From: Diplonema japonicum
Taxonomy: Eukaryota > Euglenozoa > Diplonemea > Diplonemida > Diplonemidae
Reading direction: 5' to 3'
DNA length: 64,000 nt
NCBI GenBank assembly: GCA_964019335.1
Contig: OZ025688.1
Span: forward strand, 1 to 64,000
The position numbers and the translations under genes are program-made. Numbering within the stretch: the stretch's first letter is position 1; each line of letters opens with the position of its first letter. Of the stretch, positions 31,901 to 44,800 are shown piece by piece. A model generated the notes under the pieces. It was not told the DNA's origin. It was given only the letters and a program-made list of their open reading frames with translations, and searched no databases.

Positions 31901-32396
31901 ACACCAAGACAGACAGTTCATGAAAGAGGGTGACCTTGTGATACAAAAGGACTCCGACGTGAACTGGAAGATCAAACACCTGTCTGAACTGGTGGACGAG
32001 AAGGAGCGTGTGATCGACGGTCAAAGGCTTGAACTGTCACGGGTCAAGAGTCTTGAAGCAAAACTTCTGTCTGCGAACAACAAGATACAAGGAATGTGCC
32101 AAGCGGCGCAGATCGACAGGAACAGAGACCAATCAATATTACAACAGGAGAATGAGAAATGGCAAACGCGTGCCATGATCAACGAAGAGAGAACACGTTT
32201 AAGTGAGGCACAGCGCAACGAGGTCTCTCTCATCAACAGTAGCATCTACGATAAGCAGCGGTCTGCGTCGGTTGCCTTCAAATCTATCCTCAATATGCCA
32301 GCATCACCTCCCGCGCACCTCAGTGGCATGTCGGGAAGCTGGCGTCCCAAACCCCCCACTATGAAGCCATTGCTCCAAACAAGAAACTTAAACTAG
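28986..32396 (+). CDS. MORN-repeat and long coiled-coil protein
   Basis: This is a four-exon gene with introns 31331-31367, 31498-31529 and 31800-31841; the product is about 1099 residues. Residues about 50-390 hold 14-15 MORN repeats of the YEGEW..DKKHGKG type. From about residue 420 to the end it is a long, highly charged coiled coil, closing with a Ser/Pro tail (LSGMSGSWRPKPPTMKPL). MORN arrays form extended rods at membranes or cytoskeletal structures such as basal bodies and cell collars; the coil suggests a scaffold. All three introns lie in the coiled-coil part and preserve frame. The third starts GTAGGC, the only donor not beginning GTAT. Confidence 0.9.
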
Positions 32397-32529
32397 ATTT
32401 TCCCCCTCCTCTATTCACCGTCTTATACCACTGCACTATTTGTTATTTTACTCTCACCCTTAAGTACTCTTGCATAATGCAATTAGTTTTTTTCCCCCCT
32501 AATCCCACAGTCCTGCATCCCGTCACAGC

Positions 32530-34050
32530 ATGCTAATTACACGAGCGCTCGCTTCTTCAGCTGCTGTGCTCCTAGTATGCTTGATCACTTGGTATTCTGT
32601 CGATGAAGTTCAGCACGTGGAATCGACAACGCGGGAAAGACCAGTGGCGAAGCTATCCGACAGGCTCGGAGTGAAGTATGAAAAGAACGCTAAAGGTTAC
32701 TGGTTGTGGAGAGAGGATATTGTTAGGAATGACGTTTTAGTGGTGATTGGAGGTAAGAAAGAAGATGCAGGCGATAAGCTCGTGGACCTCGGATACAAGG
32801 TGTGGAGGTACAGCGGGGACTGCCTTGCGAACGCAAAACACAAGAACTGCCTCGAGAACTACGGCTATCTTCAATACTTATCAGACAGCGACAGCACGCG
32901 ACCAACGGCAGAGCACGTTGTGTTCCTGCACGGGCATATGAACACAACGTGGCACCAGAGGGAGAGCCTTGTCGATCTCATAGAGCGGGCTGTTGCATGC
33001 TGCAAAAAGTCAGGGAGGTACACCACCTTGGATACTAATGTGATGTACAACCACTGGGCCATGGAGACACCGAACGTCATTAAACTATGGAACGAAAACT
33101 TCAGGAACTACCTACCCATCAATGAGTCGATGTTGCTGTATCACTGCTGTGCTCAATTCGTGATACCCAAGTCTTTCATCACCGACCCTGTTCGGCTGCC
33201 CCTTTACAACGCCATGCACACGTTCATGATGACCGACAGCAGGAGCCGTGGCCACTTCTTCGAGTACGTCTACCACGTTATATTCGGCGAACCTCCCATC
33301 TTCCGTGTTCACGATGAGTACTGCCTCGCGGAAGGGAAATCCGCCTACTCGAAGGACATGCTGGACGCAAGTATCCCGCTGGAGCATCTGTCATCCAACA
33401 GAATGGGAGCGTGGACTGACTTGCCCGGTGCCAGGAAAGATACCATGATAGTGGTGGGCCGTACAAATGCATCGGGCGTCATTAAAGACCTGGCCGCACA
33501 TGGCTACGATGTGTGGGCACCTAAGTTCGGTCCCTGTCGGTTCAACGGTGCGGCCTGCGAGCATGAGCTACGGGGGTACCTCACGTATCTTGCTGATCTG
33601 ACGCGGCCACAGAGAGATGTTATCGTGTTCGTCAATGGGTTTGAAGGGGGCGACCAAAACATTCACAGCAGGATAGAGGCAGCCGTTGAGGAGGCTGCTG
33701 CAAACAATACTTTCGTTGCCCTGCATGGTTCAGGTGGCATTGCATACAAACGGTACACCCCATTGGCGCTGCTCGAGAAGCAGTGGATGCAGAAGTTCTC
33801 CAAAACACGGTGCAAGGCACCAACCATCATGTGGAAACGTACCAACTATGTCGACTACGCCACGCAGTTCGCAGTCCCTTACGCCTCTTTCAACACGTCT
33901 GCTCACTACATCTGTCACGTCGACGCCTGGTTCCAGAACGACGTGGCGGGCGATGTTGTCAGTTTCCGTTACTTTTGGAAGTTCCTCCTTACCCACGTCC
34001 CAGTGCAGCTGCGGGGTTTGCGCCACAACAGAAGCCCGCGAAAGCGCTAA
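32530..34050 (+). CDS. Type II membrane protein with two DUF3431-like domains
   Basis: This is a single exon of 506 residues. One N-terminal hydrophobic helix (ALASSAAVLLVCLITWYSV, residues about 6-24) suggests a signal anchor. The first domain has YLQYL, HVVFLHGHMNTTWHQ, a CCAQFVIPKSFI segment and HFFEYVYHVIFGEPP. This matches DUF3431, a glycosyltransferase-like family common in fungi and algae. The second half repeats the layout with GYLTYLADL, DVIVFVNGFEGG, YATQFAVPYASF and FRYFWKFLLTH, but with weaker motifs (NGFEGG replaces HGH). It is probably a Golgi/ER luminal protein. The ATG lies 1 nt after a GTCACAG acceptor-like site ending 32528. Confidence 0.75.
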   Translation: MLITRALASSAAVLLVCLITWYSVDEVQHVESTTRERPVAKLSDRLGVKYEKNAKGYWLWREDIVRNDVLVVIGGKKEDAGDKLVDLGYKVWRYSGDCLANAKHKNCLENYGYLQYLSDSDSTRPTAEHVVFLHGHMNTTWHQRESLVDLIERAVACCKKSGRYTTLDTNVMYNHWAMETPNVIKLWNENFRNYLPINESMLLYHCCAQFVIPKSFITDPVRLPLYNAMHTFMMTDSRSRGHFFEYVYHVIFGEPPIFRVHDEYCLAEGKSAYSKDMLDASIPLEHLSSNRMGAWTDLPGARKDTMIVVGRTNASGVIKDLAAHGYDVWAPKFGPCRFNGAACEHELRGYLTYLADLTRPQRDVIVFVNGFEGGDQNIHSRIEAAVEEAAANNTFVALHGSGGIAYKRYTPLALLEKQWMQKFSKTRCKAPTIMWKRTNYVDYATQFAVPYASFNTSAHYICHVDAWFQNDVAGDVVSFRYFWKFLLTHVPVQLRGLRHNRSPRKR

Positions 34051-34190
34051 CTTAATGTTAATGAAGAAATAACTCTTTGAATCTCACACGCCCCCTTTCG
34101 GGAAGCCGATTTTATATCACATTGAGCTTTTGAACTTTTCCAATTTTTGCATTACTCACCGACACAGACAACAGGGTGGCATGATTAGAG

Positions 34191-37104
34191 ATGCCCGAGC
34201 AAGAAGGGCTGGCCGCGCCGGGCGGGAATGCTGGCACGGGCGTTCTGCCCGATGAAAAGAAGCTCCAGGAGAAGAGGAGAGACAAGGTGAAGATGTTTCT
34301 AAACAAGGTAGGCGACAAGAAGCCAGCACCACCTGCAAGCCCTAGCCCACCACAGCAACAACAACTGCAGCAGCAGCAACAGCCTTGTCCACAGCAACAG
34401 CTCCAACAACAGCAACAACAAGAGACAGCAGGGAAAAAAGCTCCCGTGTCCCAGGCACAAGCAGCGGCGCAAAATCAAGGAAGCCAAGTGAACCAACAGA
34501 TGAGCAACATGTGGGGCTCATATTGGAACATGAACAACTACGCTGCTTATGCTGCTTATAACCCCTGGCAAATGGGGTGGGGATGGGGTTCTTGGATGCA
34601 GCATCAGCACCAACATCAGCATCAACACCAACACCAGCATCAACATCAACATCAACAGCAGCACCAACACCAACATCAACATCAACACCAGCACCAGCAA
34701 AAGGTGATAAATCCAAGGTCAAGTATTGTTAAATATAAATGCAGCAGGTGCACAAACGTGTTCCAGGGAGAACCTGGTGCGCAGGTGACATGCGGTGGTT
34801 GTGGCGGGACAGTCAGGTTGCCCCTGCAGCCTGCGACGCGCTGCAGTGTCGCGTGCGTGACGGCCTGCCTTGCGACCATCTCTTATAGCGCAGTCTATGC
34901 TGTCTTCATCAACATTAAATCTGGGCAGCGTGTTGCCTCGAAGGCGCTTCACCCCATGCCCAAGAACAGTACCACTGGCGACCCGCCAGTCAGCTTGACG
35001 GCCGCGCCGTTCAATTTCATCACCGAAGCCATGCCCCAGCGACACCCGTCGTACCGCAACCCTGTGACCGCCAGGACATGGGACACATCCAACCTCAGTA
35101 CCACCATTTACACGAAGCCCCGTTCCTGTGCTTATGAGGACGGATTGCCTTTTGAGATTCGTGAGCAGCGGGAGATCTGGAAACACATGAAACGCGTGCG
35201 GTCTGTGCTGAGTGTGTGGGGTATCCCTGTCGATCTGGCTTGCAACGTGACTCCCGACGTCGCGGATAAGGTATGCAAATGGGATCAATATGTAAATCCA
35301 CGCAGCCCAAGCCGTTTGATGAGGGACACCTCGAGGCAGCGGAGTCAGTGCTGAAGCTGTTGAATGGAATGTCCGAAGTATGCTGCTAAAGAGTGACAAC
35401 ACCACTAGGAGGGCTCGCCACGGGTTGCAGGTGACGTCACACCCCCTCTTGTGCAGCAGCAGGCGCTCCACGAGCAGCAGAACCTATTGCGAGTGAAGCT
35501 AGAGCAACTCACGGCGCATAAGAAATCGCAGAATGCGTTGGTGCCGACACCACAGGCCTCACCGTCACCTACCCCAACACCCCCTCCTGCGGGCAAGAAG
35601 CTTAAGAAGCGGAAATCTGTCAAGAAAGAGGTGAAGAAAGAACCGGGGATAAAGAAAGAAGTAGAAGTGAAAGAAGAACCATTTGAAGTAAAGTCCAAAG
35701 GGAGAGGGACGAAACATTCGGACAGTCCTGAGGGGTCCGCTGCAAGTGACAAAACAGTCACTACCACTGGGTTGGCTTCGAAGGTGCAACTAGAACCCGG
35801 GTGTTATGTAAAAAGCTTGGAGGGTGCTGACCTGTGGATAGGGAAAATTACAGAGGTGTTCCCTTCTTCCAGCACGCATGACGCTGTGGCCTGCGATGCA
35901 GCTGGGAAAACCTTCAATATCGACAGCAGCAAAGTTGAGATGCTGTGCCCCCCAACGGCCCCCCCCTTAGGCTCTTTGGTGATTACCAACACACGTATTA
36001 CTTTAACTACCGAGGAGGTTCTCCCTGAAGGCACCGTTTTGTGTACACATTCAAGTCATCTGCTTCACTTCACTGCCGTTGAGGTGGTCTGTCACGAGTG
36101 GGGTAAGATCACTCCCACGGAGGGACGCCCGGTGATCAAAGTACACCCCTGGCAGATAAGTCTGTACACGGGTGTCAAGTATCGCAAGGGGATGAAGGTA
36201 CGTGTTTGCGGTGCTGTGAGACTTAAGACAGGCGTGCTGGAAGAAGGCAGCTCAGGCACCGTGGTGGCAGTCAATGAATCTGACCCTTCTGTGCATATTT
36301 TAAAGGCAAAATTTAGTACCGGAGTGATGGGTGTGCGCTTGGATCAAGTGGAAGTTACGGAGAGGAGCAAAGGGGTTGTGAACGATCCCCCGCCGCCCAG
36401 GCAGAAGAGCCCAGCTCCCACAGAGCTTGCAAACGGGTGTTGCAAAAAAGGCCATAAAATGGCATGGGTACATTCAGGAGGACAGTGGGAGTTGGGCAAC
36501 TCGGGGTATATGTGGCATAGCTGTGACTTCTGTACGAAAAGTAGCTTTCAAGGCTGGTTGCTGCGGTGCAGGGTGTGCAACGTTGATCTGTGCTCTTTAG
36601 ACTGCGAAGGACGTGCAAGTGGCGAGAAGCCCCCACGCCCTTGGACACTACCTGCTGTGGACATCGATGCGGGTGTCGAGCTACCTCTGCTGCAGAACTA
36701 TTCTGAAAACGAACGGGTTGAGATCATTGCTTACCAACGCAAGCGTCACATGCAAGGTGTCTGCAGGAGAGAGACGCATCTGCAGTGTGTGTGGAAAGCC
36801 CTCGAAGAAGGTGAAGAAATTCCAGAGTTAGAACTCACGTTGCAAGATCTCACTGAAAGGGAGCTGAGCGAGTTAGACTTCCGGACACTGCAGATGTTGT
36901 GCAAATCGAGTGGGATGTCAGGGAGCGGAAGCGCTAAGCAGCTGCGAGGCAGGCTCAGAACGGTATGGTCTGTGCTATCATCACGCAATGCAGGAGATGC
37001 TGAACGACAGGAAGCGTGCTAGATCGCCGGGACGGTCATCGAGGTCAAAGTATGACGAGGGGGGGATGTACAACCGACTTTACAGAAGAAAGAAGACAAG
37101 CTAG
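34191..37104 (+). CDS. Q/H-rich multidomain protein: two zinc-finger-like regions, Tudor-like and SAP-like segments
   Basis: This is a four-exon gene with introns 35271-35305, 35378-35408 and 36963-36993; the product is about 938 residues. In order it shows: poly-Q tracts; a Trp/Tyr/Met-rich patch; a HQHQ repeat; a CxxC...CxxC finger (YKCSRCTNVFQGEPG to VTCGGCGG) like LSD1-type or ribbon fingers; a 20-residue hydrophobic stretch; a unique region; a Lys/Glu-rich linker (KKEVKKEPG); a possible Tudor/SH3 barrel (GCYVKSLEGADLWIGKI); a Cys/His finger (CCKKGHKM to CRVCNVDLC) resembling ZZ/C1 types; and a SAP-like helix pair (ELSELDFRTLQMLCKSSGMS) with a basic tail. A nucleic-acid or chromatin role is an inference. 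I do not recognise an orthologue. Confidence 0.75.
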
Positions 37105-37325
37105 CACAACATTTGCACCCAACTCCTCCCCGAAGCTTCTTATGAAGTACCTTTTCCAACTTGGAAGACACCACATTAGATACCCAGCGTGGTCTTCATT
37201 CAGAAGGCTGCCCGTTAGCTTCAAAGAGTGTATTATTCAGCACCAACAAGAAGCTCAGTACAAATCATACTTAGCGGGGTTGCCTTTTGACTTACCTTTT
37301 GGCAATAGTATAGTTTTGGAACAAA

Positions 37326-38095
37326 ATGTCTCTAGAAGCCCCACCACCAAGGCAGAGGTATGACACGCTGAGGAAGCCACGCCGTTCACCTACTTAACAG
37401 GTGCTATTCAAAGATACACCCCGAGCTTCCTGTGCACCACAAGGAGGGTCTGGACTACCTGATATACCGGATAGGGAAAGAGTCTGTGGATGGGGGGATT
37501 ACGAAGGAAGCGTTCATCTCTGTGATCGATGAGGTGGTGCTGCACATCCAGGGGCACGACCACCACAGAGGGCTTTCATTGGAGGAACAGCACATGCAGT
37601 TGCATGAGGTATGGTGTCTCGTTGATGCAAACAGCACAGGTCTTCAACACATTCGACAAAGAGCACAAAGGGGTTGTGCAGTTGGGCGTCTTGTCAACAG
37701 GGCTGCACGTCATCCTGGAAGGGACGGAGGAAGAGAAGATAGATTTTGCGTTCAAAGGCCTGGATCACAACGGGGACGGCATGATCACTAAGGAAGAGTT
37801 CCTTACATTCTTTAAGCACTACTTCATGGCGAAGTGCTCTATCGAGAGCACCACACTCTCCGAGGAGAGGTGGAAAGCCATCTCCAACCACCTCACCATG
37901 ACCTTCAGAGCATCAGACACCAACAAAGACGGCACTGTTGACGTACAGGAGTTCATTCGTGCGGTGAAGACAGACCCCGACCACCCCTTCTGCCTCGTGC
38001 TAGACTCTTTCGGCGCTCTCACAACACCTCTCAAATCCCCCAGGGGTGGGAGATCACCTGCTATGCGCCCCGTGAACCCCCGTGTCGCTCGCTGA
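37326..38095 (+). CDS. EF-hand calcium-binding protein
   Basis: It has three exons with introns 37358-37400 (43 nt) and 37609-37639 (31 nt); the product is about 231 residues. Two canonical loops are visible: DHNGDGMITKEE (about residues 121-132) and DTNKDGTVDVQE (about 172-183). Each has acidic or Asn ligands at positions 1, 3 and 5 and a Glu at 12. An upstream degenerate hand (VFNTFDKEHKGVVQLGVL) is probably structural. The layout resembles calcineurin-B/calcium-sensor-like proteins. There is no N-terminal myristoylation glycine. The C-terminus is Pro/Arg-rich (KSPRGGRSPAMRPVNP), perhaps for partner binding. The partner is unknown. Confidence 0.9.
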
Positions 38096-38879
38096 GCGAC
38101 AAAATAGTGTTCTGCTGTTTGCAAGGCTTGCAAACAGGAGACATTCCCCCCTCCCCCCCCTCCTGTTTTCTGCATGAGAGTTGCGGTGATCTTTCTTGTT
38201 CAAAAAATATTATTATCTGCCCTTTCCCCCCCCCTTTTTTTTCCTTTTTTTCTCTTTGCAAGAATGCGTCTTTGACTTGTTGTGAGGTTGGGTTATTAAC
38301 TTTCCTACCGTGACATGTACGTTCTATTTCTTCTCACACAAGACAATCAAAGAAACACAAGTACCAAAGAACGTCTAGATGAGGCCATTGATGCGACAGG
38401 TTTACCCGTGCCAATATGCGAACAGGACAAAGTCAGTGACTAGGCAGCCATGAAACTATAATTTTTTTTTGTATTTTCACTTGCTCTTCTTTTCTTCATT
38501 TCCTTCGACCTGTTGTGAGAAAATCCTTGGGTGCAACCAGGGATAACGCCTACGGAAAGGGTATCGTGTCCCATGTGAAAAAAAAAAACCCCCTTCCCCT
38601 CCCCTCTTTTTTTGTCCGTTGATACCCTCATGTTTTGTCCCTTCGTTCCCGTGCTTGCCTTCAAAGAAATAGTAAGTCATGCATATGGAAAGAAAATAAA
38701 AAAGGAGTTTTTTTTTTTTTTTTTTTTTTCTTTTTCTTTTTTTTTTTTTTGAAAAAAGATGAAAAAGGAGAAGAAAAATAAAACAAAGGAGAGTCTTTGT
38801 TCCCGCCTCGCCCATTCCTGATGGTCTCTTTTCTTTTTGAGCTTCTTGTGAACATTCAGACACTTCATTTCCAGGAGAG
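38096..38879. other. Spacer; one small candidate ORF
   Basis: Mostly C/T/A homopolymers. ATG 38315 to TAG 38441-38443 encodes 42 residues of unbiased composition (starts MYVLFLLTQDNQR, ends CEQDKVSD); no family and no acceptor site directly upstream, so it is only a candidate. A TTTCCAG acceptor-like site at 38868-38874 precedes the giant gene by 5 nt. Confidence 0.35.
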
Positions 38880-41800
38880 ATGTTGAACAGGCATCCCAGT
38901 CGGAGTAGTGGGGTGCCACGTGTCGACAGCAGGGCCAGCTCATCGAATGCAGAGCTGAAGGTGGCGGAGGATGAAATCGCGGAGCTGCAGGCGAGGGTGA
39001 AAAAGCTGCAGACGACCTTGAGAACCACAAAACAAAACCTCGAGGAGGAACTGGAACAGAGGGACGACGAGCTGGGTGCAGCATTGACCGAAATCGAAGA
39101 GCTGAAAGCGTCCATCATGGCCGACAAGATGGCTGCTCTCAGCCAGCAAGACGACGAGTTCGCGCAAAGAATGGAAGAGTTGACCAAACGACGGCGGGAA
39201 GTAGATGCAAAGCTCAAAACCATGACCACGCAGCACAAGGCGGCCCTTCGCGAAACCGTCTGCTTCCGTACCATCTCGCACTCCAGGATTGTCATGAACA
39301 CCTACTTCTACAAAATGCTCAAGCTAGTTTCAGGACGGAGGTACCGCCTATTGGAGGAACAGCTCCACAGAACCCACCAAGCAGACCAGAGCACAATAGA
39401 GGACCTAAACAGGAAGCTCGCGGAATCTGTCTTCTCCTCAGCTCCGAACCAGTTTTCCAGTTTAATAGCAAATCTCCATGCGAGCATCTTGACCCTCGAC
39501 GCGGATCAGAACAGAGCAGGCCTGCCACTGGTGGAGCAAGACCTGAGGTCGGCACTGAAATGCGAGGCCGACTGGCTGATGCTGCAGCGCGAGTATGAGC
39601 AGGTAGCAAAGGAACATTTACGGGAGAAGATATCAGCGGCGGGCTGCGAGGCTGAGGTCCGGGAAGTGTTGAACGACATTAACATCCAATGGGATGACAA
39701 GGAGGGGCTCCAAGAGCTGAGGCGTGCACAGGAAGCCATCCAGCAACTTACAAGCAAGCTTGAGATGCAAACAGAGAGCAGCACCCCACCTGCGTCACCC
39801 ATGGAGTCGCCACCGATGTCGCCTGTGCTTTCTACAGTCAAGAGCGTGCAACACACTATTGTCATCCCCGTCCCCGACTGTTGTAGTACAGAAGTGCAGA
39901 CCGACCCCTTACCGCTGACTGTGTCACGACCGGTGTCACCTATTCACAGCTTGCTCTCGAGTCCCTCTTCTGTCTCAAGCAACCAGGAAAAAGATACTGA
40001 TTCCCTCATCGATCCTTTGGAGCCTTCTCTTGCTCAGCCGCCGGTGCAGCCAACCCCACTAAGGGGACACGACGGGCGGCCGCTGCCAGGCTACACCGTA
40101 GCCGTGGACAACACCACCGCCCTGACACCAGCAGGTACGGTCATCTTGGCATCAGACGGCAGACCTGTGCAGGTGGATGAAGCAGGATGGCCGTGTGACT
40201 CGTCTGGTCAGCCGTTGAAGTTGTTCGACGTGGGAGGGGGACTCATCTGCCTCTCGGTATCACAACTGGTGCACAACGGGTGTCCCATTTTCGTGAGTAC
40301 AGAAGGCGAGCACTACCTGGAAAATGGTACAAACATCGTGTTGCATGATGGCAAGCTTCTCGTAGATGACGAGGGCTACCTAGTCACGAAACAGCGCGAT
40401 AATTCAGGTGAATCTTTCAGAACTGAAGATGGAAAGGTTGCTGTGGTAACCGACGGACAGCCTGTTGTGTGGGAGAACAGTAAGGCGGCTGTTGCCAACG
40501 ACGGTACACTGACATCACCAGTGGGTGGCACTATTGAAGCACCAGACGGCCTTCCTGTTAAAGTTACCGCAACAGGCCATCCAGTCACAGCAAGTGGTAC
40601 ACCTGTTGTGTTGCTGACTCACACTCATCCACCAATGGCGATGGTGGCACACCCTCAAACAGGTCTCTTTGTAGATTGTGATAAGCACCTGCGGACATCT
40701 TCTGGTGACGTCGTGGTGACGAAGGCAGGAAAACCACTCAGAAGCAAAACCAATGAACTTGTGGTGATTCCAAAAGAGACTGGCATTCCTGTGCTTGAAA
40801 GTGGCATGGCTGTGCTCCTGAAAGACGTAGACACAAAGGAGGTTCTTCTTTGGGAGGACGGGACACCTGTGATGGTATCTAGTGATGGAAAACATGTGAT
40901 CGGGAGGGACGGGAAACGTGTACATGGTGTGCGAGTGAGTGAGGACCATACAGCTGTGACATTTCAGGGAGTCCAAGCAACTCTTGTGTGCCTCGAAGAC
41001 GGAAGGACTGCAGCCTTAGTGCCCGTTGAGGGGGAACAGAAGTTATTCAGGAACATTGATGGCGAGCTCTGCACGGTGAATGGGGCAAAGGTTGCTCAAG
41101 CTAATGGTGCGCCACTGACTTCCCATGATGGGTGTTTTGTGGTCGAAGAAGACACAGTACACGGTGTTGGGTACGAACTTGAAGACGGCAGAAGAGTAGC
41201 TGTGGACGCCGAAGGTCAAGTGTTGTCACTTGATGGAAGGGTGTGCACAGTCAGTGACGATGGGCGTGTTGTGGTGGACACATTTGGAACTCCACTTGTT
41301 GGCCCTGACTCTCGACCCTGTCTCTTCAGTGATGACAACAAGGTGATGACCTCAAGGAAGGTCCCTGTTCAGCTTGGGACACGCGATGGTTGCTTTGTTG
41401 CTCTCATAAAAGACGGTGAGTACTTTGTAGACCGTGCTGGTGACAAATGCCTGGCATCAGGTTTGAAGGTGGAAACCTGTGACAATGGTGATGTTTTGAA
41501 GGCAAGCAATGGAGCATCGGTGCTGAAGGAAGGTATAACAACAGACGGCATGCTGGTGACGTCGGGCAGGTGGAAGGATGGGTCAGTTGTAGTGGCGAAC
41601 AGCAAAAAAGAAATTCTCGACAAAAACGAAAACGCAATAGAAGGCTTGAGGTACGAGGAGGATGCCATTGTGTTTGGCGATGGCGAGAGGGTACTTCTTT
41701 TCGATGACAACTTCGGCAACATAGTGATTGCCGATGAAGGCGCTGGGGACGCTTTGATTCATGAGAACAACCTCATTAAAGCTCGAAACTCGCACCTGTA

Positions 41801-44800
41801 CACGCAAGCTGGCGACAGAGTGCACAGCATTGGTGGGGTGCCACTGCTGCACGGCACGATGCCTGTTCTTTCTTCTCTGCAAGGATTGCATTTAGCAGAC
41901 GGCAGAACTGTCGCTATGTGCGGAGAGATGCCTCTAAAGTGGAACTCAGGAGCACCAGTACTGTGCGATCTCGAGAGAAGGATGCTCAATGAAGACGGCT
42001 CACCTGAAGAACGATGCCGTGCTATGGCTAGGGGAGATCTCTGTTGGGATGGGACTTATGGAGCAACCGTGGCGAATAATGAGGTTGTCATCAAGAAGCG
42101 CGACGGCTTGTTTTGCCTTCCATCTGGAGAGCAGTGTACTGAAGATGGGTTACTAGTGTTGCCAATCACATCGACGGACGGGCGCCATGTGCTGGCATCT
42201 ATCAACACTCTAGAAGATGGGACACCTGTTGCGCTAAAAGAAGATAATGAAGTACTTACATGGCCAAGTGGACACGCCGTTATTTGCAGCAACGCAGGTG
42301 CCGTGCTGGATCCCAAAGGCGGCCTCCTTTTGGGCCTGCTTCTCGATAAAAACAAGCACCTGATGCTAGACAGCGGCGAGCACGTGTCCCTGTCCCTTGA
42401 TGAAACAAACGAACCGGTTGTCCTGATACCAATGCCCCACGCAAGCAACGACTTGTACACCGACATGAAGGGCGTCTACCGAACCTCAAGAGGCAGACGC
42501 GTGGCTCTGTCGGAGGGACAGCCCTTGACTGACAACTCCAGTCGCCTCGTGACTCGGTCAATCGCAGGTGTTCTTGCCACGGATGACAATAGGCTTATTG
42601 CTGTCCACCCAGATGGACAACCCATTCTTAGCAGCCAGGGTACGGCTATCAGCAGCTTGAAGGAAGGGTCTGTCGTGCCTGATGTTGTCTTCAACAACCT
42701 GCCAGTTTCGCTTTCTGTAACAGGCCATCCAGTCACAGCAAGTGGTACACCTGTTGTGTTGCTGACTCACACCCATCCACCAATGGCGATGGTGGCACAC
42801 CCTCAAACAGGTCTCTTTGTAGATTGTGATAAGCACCTGCGGACATCTTCTGGTGACGTCGTGGTGACGAAGGCAGGAAAACCACTCAGAAGCAAAACCA
42901 ATGAACTTGTGGTGATTCCAAAAGAGACTGGCATTCCTGTGCTTGAAAGTGGCATGGCTGTGCTCCTGAAAGACGTAGACACAAAGGAGGTTCTTCTTTG
43001 GGAGGACGGGACACCTGTGATGGTATCTAGTGATGGAAAACATGTGATCGGGAGGGACGGGAAACGTGTACATGGTGTGCGAGTGAGTGAGGACCATACA
43101 GCTGTGACATTTCAGGGAGTCCAAGCAACTCTTGTGTGCCTCGAAGACGGAAGGACTGCAGCCTTAGTGCCCGTTGAGGGGGAACAGAAGTTATTCAGGA
43201 ACATTGATGGCGAGCTCTGCACGGTGAATGGGGCAAAGGTTGCTCAAGCTAATGGTGCGCCACTGACTTCCCATGATGGGTGTTTTGTGGTCGAAGAAGA
43301 CACAGTACACGGTGTTGGGTACGAACTTGAAGACGGCAGAAGAGTAGCTGTGGACGCCGAAGGTCAAGTGTTGTCACTTGATGGAAGGGTGTGCACAGTC
43401 AGTGACGATGGGCGTGTTGTGGTGGACACATTTGGAACTCCACTTGTTGGCCCTGACTCTCGACCCTGTCTCTTCAGTGATGACAACAAGGTGATGACCT
43501 CAAGGAAGGTCCCTGTTCAGCTTGGGACACGCGATGGTTGCTTTGTTGCTCTCATAAAAGACGGTGAGTACTTTGTAGACCGTGCTGGTGACAAATGCCT
43601 GGCATCAGGTTTGAAGGTGGAAACCTGTGACAATGGTGATGTTTTGAAGGCAAGCAATGGAGCATCGGTGCTGAAGGAAGGTATAACAACAGACGGCATG
43701 CTGGTGACGTCGGGCAGGTGGAAGGATGGGTCGGTTATAGTTGCTGATGAAGAGAGGAATGTATTGGGGCCGCAGCTCCAAACCCTGCCAGGGATCACTG
43801 TAAATACAAACAACAAGCTTCTTAATCACAAAGGTGTCGAAGTGAAGCTGGTGAACACGAGCGAAGGAGTTGTAGCCCTCGAGGACATGGGCAGTGGTGT
43901 CTTCATGTACGGCATGGAGTTGTTTCTGGAGGATGGTTCGAGGCTGCTGATGAACGGAAGCAAGCCATTTACATCTGCTGACGGCAAGATGGCAGCTCTG
44001 GATGTCAACACAAGCAATCTTATCCTCGTGACACGCAACATGAAAAAGTCAACTTCGGGAGTCGTAATCCAAACAACGAAGGGAATCCATTGTCTGTGGG
44101 AGGACTCGGGGTACTTGGTGGTGGGGAACAAGAGCGGCGAAGTGCTGGACACCAAGCTTAGCATTGTAAACGGGATACGACACGCGGAAGGCGTCGTGGG
44201 GGAAGGGGTACACTTTGCAAAGGGTGTGGCCATGATGCCTAGTAGGCATGGACTTTTCCGGCATATCTCAGACGAGGATGACATTCGCACTGCAACGGGT
44301 GACGAGGTGGTGGTGCAGGACGGAAGAGTTGTTCGAACCGATTCGGGTGTGGCAGCTTGGGCCGACAAGCAGATTGTGCTGTATCCCTCCATGAAGAGGG
44401 TAGCCACCATGCCAAATGGAAAAGTACTCAGGAAGTCAGATGGTAGTCTGGTGTTGGGATCGTCATGTGGCAAGGTAGAAGGCATCCCAGGAGCGTACTT
44501 CAATAACAGAAACAACCTGGTCTCGAAAACAAACGCCGATGTTGTTCTGCTGGAGATGGACAGCGGGAAAATGACCCCTGCTACCGCTCTGGAGGCACAG
44601 CCCGGGATGTATCAAGCACTTGATTGCTCGTCGCTGCTGGATTCCAAAGGGCAAGAGATTATCGACGTTGAGAACAAAGTAGCACTCGCCCCCGAAGGAC
44701 CTGTTGTCGTAGGTACTGACAGGAAGGTGGCTCTTACAGTTACAGGAGAGATTCTGAAAACGAACACCGGCAAGGTGGTCTCATACTCGAGCACGGTCAA

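Noticed and set aside
40376-43124. Repeated minus-strand frames inside the giant gene
   Set aside because: They are antisense shadows; they occur twice only because the 1014-bp block is duplicated.
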